A stretch of 9,684 bases of DNA from assembly GCA_023396215.1 (NCBI GenBank), contig JAEWWW010000038.1:1-9684 (forward strand), read 5' to 3'. The stretch is from Bacillota bacterium (GTDB lineage Bacteria > Bacillota > Clostridia > Oscillospirales > Ruminococcaceae). The notes under the pieces are model-generated. The model saw only the letters and a program-made list of their open reading frames with translations. It had not been told where the DNA came from and did no database searches. Shown here piece after piece: positions 6,152 through 9,684 of this stretch; positions within the stretch are counted from its first letter, which is position 1; each line of letters begins with the position of its first letter. A program made the position numbers and the translations under genes.

Positions 6152-6257
6152 CTGGCCTCCGCCCTTTCCAACAGCCGCGCATCATCGCGGCCAAATATCG
6201 GTGTGCCGCAACTGAAACTCCCCATAGTCCCCGCTCTTCGCAGGGATTGTAAAAATC

Positions 6258-6263
6258 ATTATA
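6258..6263 (-). promoter_or_regulatory. Candidate -10 box (TATAAT) for the GGDEF gene
   Basis: A perfect TATAAT on the minus strand lies in an AT-rich patch 107 bases upstream of the GGDEF start. The -35 region at 17-base spacing (TATGAA, 6281-6286) matches poorly, so an activator or another sigma factor may be involved. The leader (6152-6257) is GC-rich and can form a small hairpin, but shows no riboswitch consensus that I recognise. Confidence 0.4.
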
Positions 6264-6330
6264 GTGGATATTTCAACAATTTCATAGTATGAAAAACAAA
6301 ATTCGTTCTTATTTTTTATTTGGCATAGTG

Positions 6331-6355
6331 AAAAACGCCAGTCCTTGGGCTGGCG
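6331..6355 (-). terminator. Terminator of the AraC-family gene
   Basis: On the minus strand CGCCAGCC, loop CAAG, then GACTGGCG gives an 8-bp stem with one wobble pair, followed directly by TTTTT (6335-6331). It lies about 87 bases past the AraC-gene stop and separates that transcript from the GGDEF promoter. The rest of 6152-6441 contains no gene. Confidence 0.8.
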
Positions 6356-6441
6356 CCTTATCCGGCCGGTATGGCGATTTGAGCACGGGCAGCAGGATGC
6401 GCGCCAGATTATAATAAGCCCGCAAATGCCCTCAGCCTGCC

Positions 6442-7764
6442 CTAAAGCTGCCGGAGGGAGAGGGACGCCGCCCCGCCTGCGGCAACGCCCTCGCAATCGG
6501 CGGCGGCCGGCGGCTGAACGTTTCCCATGGTCTTTCTGTATTCGGTGGGGGCCAGCCCGGTGACCTTTTTAAAGATGGTGGCAAAGTGGTTTTGATAACG
6601 GAACCCCACGCACTGTGCAATATCCAGGATGCTGGCGTCGCTGAGCAGGAGCTTTTTGCTTTTCTCAACCCGGATTTTATGGATGTTGTCGGCCAGGGAC
6701 AGGCCGGTCTGCGCTTTAATCATGCTGGAAAGATAAAAAGTGCTGATGCCTGTGTGCTGGGCCAGATGCTCCAGCGTGATTTTTTCGTTGTAATGCGCCT
6801 GCAGATAGTCCACCGCCTGGCGAACCGGCTTGGTATAGGATTTGGCGCCTGCATCCGCAACGCTGTGGGTAAAGGCGAGAAACACCGAGTGCAGAAGATT
6901 ATAAATTTGGGTGATGCTGTCCATCGTTTCCATCTTCCGAATCATCTCATCCGCATCGTCCAGCATCTTGGTATAGGGCGCATTGGCGTCGACTGCCGCA
7001 TAGCAGGCCATGGTGCAGGCCTTGACAAAGCTGTTTTTGACCGCGCGGATGCAATCGCTGGAATGAAGCTGGTGCATCGGCGCGTCCGCGGCGCTGAACT
7101 CCCCAATCAGCTTGGCCAGCGCCTCCACATCCCCCTGCTGAATGGCCTGCTTAATCAACAGATAGGTGGAAAAGGACAGGTGACGTTCCGGTGCGTCGGT
7201 CTGCCACTCCAGCGCGGCGGCCTGCTTTATGGGGGCGGCGGGCACCTTTTCCGGGCCGCGAAACACCTGCATCGGTGTGGTTTCACGGCAGAGCGTCTGG
7301 GCCAGGGCAGCCAGCACATTGCCCAGCGGCATAACCCGCTCATAAGGAACAACCGGCCCCTTGGTGAGTATCCGGAGCGCCTCGCAATCCTCCCCGGACG
7401 CGAACCCCTCCTGGGCCAGCAGACTCAGGGCCTCCTCCCGACGCATCTGCTGAATCAGCAGCGGCTCGGTGACAAAGGCGCCCAGGTAACCGCCGCCGTC
7501 GGTCAGAAAGATGATGTTGCAGCAAAGCTTGCTGTGAAAAAAATAGGTGAAATACCGGTTTTCATGGGAAGGAGCCCTTGAAAACGCCGCCTCAAGGCAG
7601 CAAAGCAGCCTGTCCATCAACAGGTGGGTAACCCGGTTTGCGGCGAGTGCTTGGGGATAAGAAGTCGCCATGTTCAGGTGGCTGTCAAAATAAAATAGGC
7701 CCACGCCGGCAGCCTTGTGATAAACGTCCATCAAACGCCGTACCGAATCTTTTGTTTTTCGCAT
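6442..7764 (-). CDS. AraC-family transcriptional regulator
   Basis: A 440-residue protein from ATG 7764 with AAGAGGGG upstream; a longer in-frame start at 7842 would begin inside the predicted promoter and is rejected. Residues 313-412 are a typical AraC/XylS DNA-binding domain: two HTH units, the first around LEHLAQHTGISTFYLSSMIK and the second around ILDIAQCVGFRYQNHFATIF, ending with the family's GLAPTEYRK. The N-terminal 300 residues are a sensor and helical region without a domain I can name with certainty. The first 150 residues (with YFFHSKLCCNIIFLTDGGGYLGAFVTEP) resemble the PocR/PAS-like input of other long AraC proteins. A 25-residue Ala/Gly-rich tail follows the HTH. No membrane segments are seen. 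It is transcribed divergently from the EAL-HDOD gene, so that gene is a plausible target along with its own promoter; this is inference from layout. Confidence 0.9.
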   Translation of the reverse strand: MRKTKDSVRRLMDVYHKAAGVGLFYFDSHLNMATSYPQALAANRVTHLLMDRLLCCLEAAFSRAPSHENRYFTYFFHSKLCCNIIFLTDGGGYLGAFVTEPLLIQQMRREEALSLLAQEGFASGEDCEALRILTKGPVVPYERVMPLGNVLAALAQTLCRETTPMQVFRGPEKVPAAPIKQAAALEWQTDAPERHLSFSTYLLIKQAIQQGDVEALAKLIGEFSAADAPMHQLHSSDCIRAVKNSFVKACTMACYAAVDANAPYTKMLDDADEMIRKMETMDSITQIYNLLHSVFLAFTHSVADAGAKSYTKPVRQAVDYLQAHYNEKITLEHLAQHTGISTFYLSSMIKAQTGLSLADNIHKIRVEKSKKLLLSDASILDIAQCVGFRYQNHFATIFKKVTGLAPTEYRKTMGNVQPPAAADCEGVAAGGAASLSLRQL

Positions 7765-7783
7765 CTCCACACCCCTCTTACAT

Positions 7784-7797
7784 ACAAAGCGCTTGCA
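7784..7797. promoter_or_regulatory. cre-like site (possible CcpA operator)
   Basis: ACAAAGCGCTTGCA, with a palindromic AAGCGCTT core, matches the 12 fixed positions of the loose cre consensus TGNAANCGNTNNCA at 10; only the first TG differs. It lies about 10-25 bases after the predicted transcription start of the AraC gene, a position where bound CcpA would block elongation. Chance similarity is possible. Confidence 0.3.
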
Positions 7798-7813
7798 ATA
7801 TAATACTGCGTAT

Positions 7814-7842
7814 AATATAATATCTTTTATTAAAAATGACAA
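7814..7842 (-). promoter_or_regulatory. Sigma-A promoter of the AraC-family gene
   Basis: On the minus strand TTGTCA (7837-7842, 5 of 6) and TATATT (7814-7819, 5 of 6) are 17 bases apart, in an AT-rich patch of otherwise GC-rich DNA. The predicted start gives a leader of about 40 bases. An ATAC-TGC-GTAT dyad (7803-7813) lies at the start site. Confidence 0.6.
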
Positions 7843-7914
7843 GGTCCTAAAAAATATTTATTAAATTCTTTCTAATTTTGCAATGATTTATCCACCATTA
7901 TTAATGTATAAGAC

Positions 7915-7920
7915 TATAAT
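7915..7920 (+). promoter_or_regulatory. Candidate -10 box (TATAAT) for the EAL-HDOD gene
   Basis: A perfect TATAAT on the plus strand lies 159 bases upstream of the EAL-HDOD start. No good -35 is seen at 16-18 bases, which fits an activated promoter; the divergent AraC-type regulator is a candidate activator. Confidence 0.4.
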
Positions 7921-8079
7921 AATTGTGATTATCGTCCAGATGCGTAACGGGGAAAGGGCCGTGCCTGCCTGTTCCCGCCGCTGTGGAGTTTGCTTTTAGG
8001 TTCCGGCCGTGTCGATTTCAGGGGTTGGTTTTTCCAATGGCCAGGCGTTCGAAAATCACGTGTAAAAGGAGCAACCGAT
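7921..8079 (+). other. Long leader of the EAL-HDOD gene, possibly structured
   Basis: GC-rich leader without a credible ORF. It contains AACGGGGAA (7946-7954) that can pair with TTCCCG (7972-7977), followed by CGCTGT (7979-7984), an arrangement loosely like the cobalamin riboswitch core; other conserved parts of that riboswitch are missing. GGCCGTG occurs twice (7957-7963 and 8005-8011), and a TTGG-T5-CCAA hairpin lies at 8025-8037. No intrinsic terminator lies before the gene. AAAAGGAG at about 8064-8071 is the ribosome site. Confidence 0.35.
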
Positions 8080-9291
8080 ATGGAAGTATATGTGGCCAGG
8101 CAACCCATCTTTGACCGTCATATGCAGGTGTACGGATATGAACTGCTCTATCGGAAAAGCAATCAAAACCGTTATGAAGGTGATGATGACGTACAGTCCA
8201 CCATCGCTCTGGTTAACAATGCTTTTCTTGTGTTCGGCCTTAACGAGCTGACCGAAGGGGCAAAAGGATTCATTAACTTTCCAGAGAAGCTTCTTTTGGG
8301 CGAATTGGCCTATATGCTGCCAAAGGATCAGGTGGTGATCGAAATCCTGGAGCGGGTGGAGCCCACCAAGGAAGTGATTGCGCATTGCCGGAAGCTGAAA
8401 GCAACAGGGTACCTGCTGGCGCTTGATGACTTTGTGCTTGAGCGGGACACCGAAGGGTATCTTCCGCTGATCGAGCTGGCGGATATCATCAAGGTTGAGT
8501 TCCCTTCTGTTTCTCCCAGGGGCATCAGCAGCCTGATGAAGCGATATGGGGGCAGCGTCACCTTTCTTGCCGAAAAGGTGGAAACCAAGGAGGAACACCA
8601 GCTTGCCATGGAGATGGGGTTTCACCTGTTTCAAGGCTATTTTTTCAGCAGGCCCCAGATGTCCAGCGTACGGGAAATCGGCTCGTTTGATGTTCATCTT
8701 CTGCAGGTGCTTAAAGAGCTGGAGTCTGATGACGTGAATTTTGAGCGCATCGCCGACATTATCCAGCAGGATATGGGGCTTTCCTATAAGCTCCTGAGAA
8801 TGGCCAACTCGGTATTCTTCGGGGCAAAATATCAAATCGACTCGATTCGGCGTGCCGTTGTGCGGGTGGGAACCGAGGAGCTTCACAGATGGGTGCATCT
8901 GATGCTGCTGCGGGGGGTGCAGCGGCCGGACAACCAAGAGCTGGTGAAAACCTCGATTATCCGGGGAAAAACCCTTTCGCTGATGGCGCGGGAGCTGGGC
9001 CGCCCCTGTGAGTCGGAATACTTTATTACCGGTCTTTTTTCCTCCATCGATGTGCTTTTAAACGCGCCGATGGAACGTGCGTTACAGGGGTTGCCTCTGG
9101 CCGACGACGTGCGCGGTGCGCTGCTGGGGCAGGACAATTCGCTAAGAAGATGTCTGGACGCTGTGCTCACCTTTGAGCGGGCACGGTGGGAGGACTGGAA
9201 GTCGGCCATTGCGCGTGAGAACTTTACGGCTCAAAAATACATGGACTGTTACATTGAAGCGCTCCGATGGCAGCAGACCCTTGCCTCCTAG
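8080..9291 (+). CDS. EAL-HDOD (YuxH-type) signalling protein
   Basis: A 403-residue protein. The N-terminal EAL domain (about 1-195) starts with the RQPIFD motif typical of YuxH-like proteins; the C-terminal HDOD domain (about 198-395) has the helical pattern with LLRMANSVFFG (238-248). EAL domains hydrolyse or bind cyclic di-GMP, while HDOD domains are thought to be signalling or protein-interaction modules. Counterparts of the EAL catalytic residues can be assigned: E21, N66, E88 or E91, D116-D117, K138, E165 and Q185. The loop after the Asp pair reads DDFVLERD in place of the DDFGTG-like loop of active enzymes, which argues for binding or weak activity. AAAAGGAG eight bases before ATG 8080 fixes the start; a longer GTG/ATG-led frame from 7990 has no ribosome site and a non-conserved N-terminus. 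A chemoreceptor gene follows 89 bases later without a terminator, so they may be co-transcribed. Confidence 0.92.
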   Translation: MEVYVARQPIFDRHMQVYGYELLYRKSNQNRYEGDDDVQSTIALVNNAFLVFGLNELTEGAKGFINFPEKLLLGELAYMLPKDQVVIEILERVEPTKEVIAHCRKLKATGYLLALDDFVLERDTEGYLPLIELADIIKVEFPSVSPRGISSLMKRYGGSVTFLAEKVETKEEHQLAMEMGFHLFQGYFFSRPQMSSVREIGSFDVHLLQVLKELESDDVNFERIADIIQQDMGLSYKLLRMANSVFFGAKYQIDSIRRAVVRVGTEELHRWVHLMLLRGVQRPDNQELVKTSIIRGKTLSLMARELGRPCESEYFITGLFSSIDVLLNAPMERALQGLPLADDVRGALLGQDNSLRRCLDAVLTFERARWEDWKSAIARENFTAQKYMDCYIEALRWQQTLAS

Positions 9292-9380
9292 ACGGGATAT
9301 ACTTTTTTCATGCAAACCGAAAACACCGATACAAACGATTCTGCACAACGATAAAAGAGAGGGGATTAGGAAAATAACCT

Positions 9381-9684
9381 ATGCGAAACGAAAAAATCAA
9401 AAAACGCCAGCTTCAGCTTAGGGAGAAACTGGTCATTCTTGTCGGGGCAGTCCTTTTGGGAACCATCGCCGTGCTGTCCGGCATCGCCTGGGTCAACCTG
9501 AGCAACGCCTATGAGATGCTGGCTGAGGCCGAGGAAGCTACCTTCGACACAAAGATGAAAACCGCTGCCGAAAATGTCATAGGAATGCTGACCGTCAACG
9601 ACCAGCGGTTTGGCAACGGCGAGCTGACCGAGCAGCAGGCAATGGAAAATGCGCTTGCCCTGCTGCGCGACACCCGCTACGATG
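9381..9684 (+). CDS. Methyl-accepting chemotaxis protein, N-terminal part (3' end cut by window)
   Basis: The first 101 codons are visible. A short basic N-terminus (residues 1-16) precedes a membrane segment (17-38, LVILVGAVLLGTIAVLSGIA onward). An extracellular helix follows, then GELTEQQAMENALALLRDTRYD (80-101, split by family pattern into an LTEQQA helix and an LRDTRYD end), the signature leading into an sCache_2-type ligand-binding domain of bacterial chemoreceptors. The HAMP and methyl-accepting signalling domains would lie beyond the window, so the receptor call rests on the sensor half; an sCache sensor kinase or cyclase remains possible. The start ATG follows TAGGAAAA at a slightly long spacing. 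No terminator separates it from the EAL-HDOD gene. Confidence 0.7.
   Translation, partial: MRNEKIKKRQLQLREKLVILVGAVLLGTIAVLSGIAWVNLSNAYEMLAEAEEATFDTKMKTAAENVIGMLTVNDQRFGNGELTEQQAMENALALLRDTRYD

Noticed and set aside
6152..6257. Cyclic-di-GMP riboswitch in the leader of the GGDEF gene
   Set aside because: No GEMM-type conserved core (such as CACGCACAGGGCAAACC-like sequence) is visible; only a short GC hairpin.
6586..7581. A 331-codon open frame on the plus strand opposite the AraC gene
   Set aside because: Antisense shadow of a well-supported AraC-family gene, with no recognisable protein features.
8063..8081. CCGATAT with TAAA upstream, suggesting a flagellar sigma-28 promoter
   Set aside because: The spacing is only 8 bases instead of about 15, and the box overlaps the start codon.
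8056..8937. A 293-codon open frame on the minus strand opposite the EAL-HDOD gene
   Set aside because: Antisense shadow with low-complexity composition, while the plus strand has EAL and HDOD motifs and a good ribosome site.
9307..9332. CCGATAC box before the chemoreceptor gene as a sigma-28 promoter
   Set aside because: The -10-like box matches 6 of 7, but no TAAA-like -35 is present at the right distance.
1..9684. CRISPR arrays, tRNA or rRNA genes, transposases, phage genes
   Set aside because: I saw no regularly spaced repeats, cloverleaf with a CCA-type end, rRNA-like segments or recombinase motifs on either strand.

Overview
The window looks like a chromosomal stretch from a fairly GC-rich Gram-positive anaerobe of the Clostridia, probably of the Oscillospirales/Ruminococcaceae kind. 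This is inferred from protein style (an SfsA/DUF1294 pair, a clostridial-type HisKA kinase, an XRE 'LTQKQVAAYL' repressor start, a YuxH-type EAL-HDOD protein and an sCache-type chemoreceptor), from purine-rich Shine-Dalgarno sites, and from short AT-rich promoters in otherwise GC-rich DNA. No species can be named from the sequence alone.

Layout. (1) 1-956, plus strand: the 5'-truncated nuclease-like gene sfsA overlaps a small DUF1294 membrane protein gene by four bases (ATGA). (2) 957-1206: no gene, but a palindromic element of about 150 bases with nested stems. (3) 1207-3972, minus strand: an apparent operon of response regulator, histidine kinase and SGNH/GDSL hydrolase. The hydrolase is intact. 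The regulator and kinase are broken by three apparent single-base frameshifts, and the regulator has lost about 60 residues of its DNA-binding domain. (4) 4037-4611: a terminator; an odd fusion ORF joining the first 30 or so residues of an XRE repressor to the Gly-rich, membrane-anchored tail of another protein; and a divergent control region with two GGAC-N5-GTCC operators. A small plus-strand ORF follows (4612-4914). (5) 4883-6151, minus strand: an intact PAS-PAS-GGDEF diguanylate cyclase with its own terminator. (6) 6442-7764, minus strand: an AraC-family regulator with a good sigma-A promoter and a terminator. (7) 8080-9291, plus strand: an EAL-HDOD protein transcribed divergently from the AraC gene after a long, possibly structured leader. 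(8) 9381-9684: the start of a methyl-accepting chemotaxis receptor, cut by the window edge.

How it fits together. The right half (GGDEF enzyme, AraC regulator, EAL-HDOD protein, chemoreceptor) reads as a cyclic-di-GMP and motility/behaviour signalling neighbourhood. The middle (3.1-4.9 kb) reads as a decay zone: damaged two-component genes beside a deletion-born fusion ORF and a small ORF that may have lost its stop. Sequence or assembly error could produce some of the single-base breaks, but it explains the large in-frame loss and the fusion less easily. No CRISPR array, tRNA, rRNA or transposase was seen. I did not find a convincing new multi-gene system; the best leads are the palindromic element, the paired operators, the fusion ORF and the EAL-HDOD leader.
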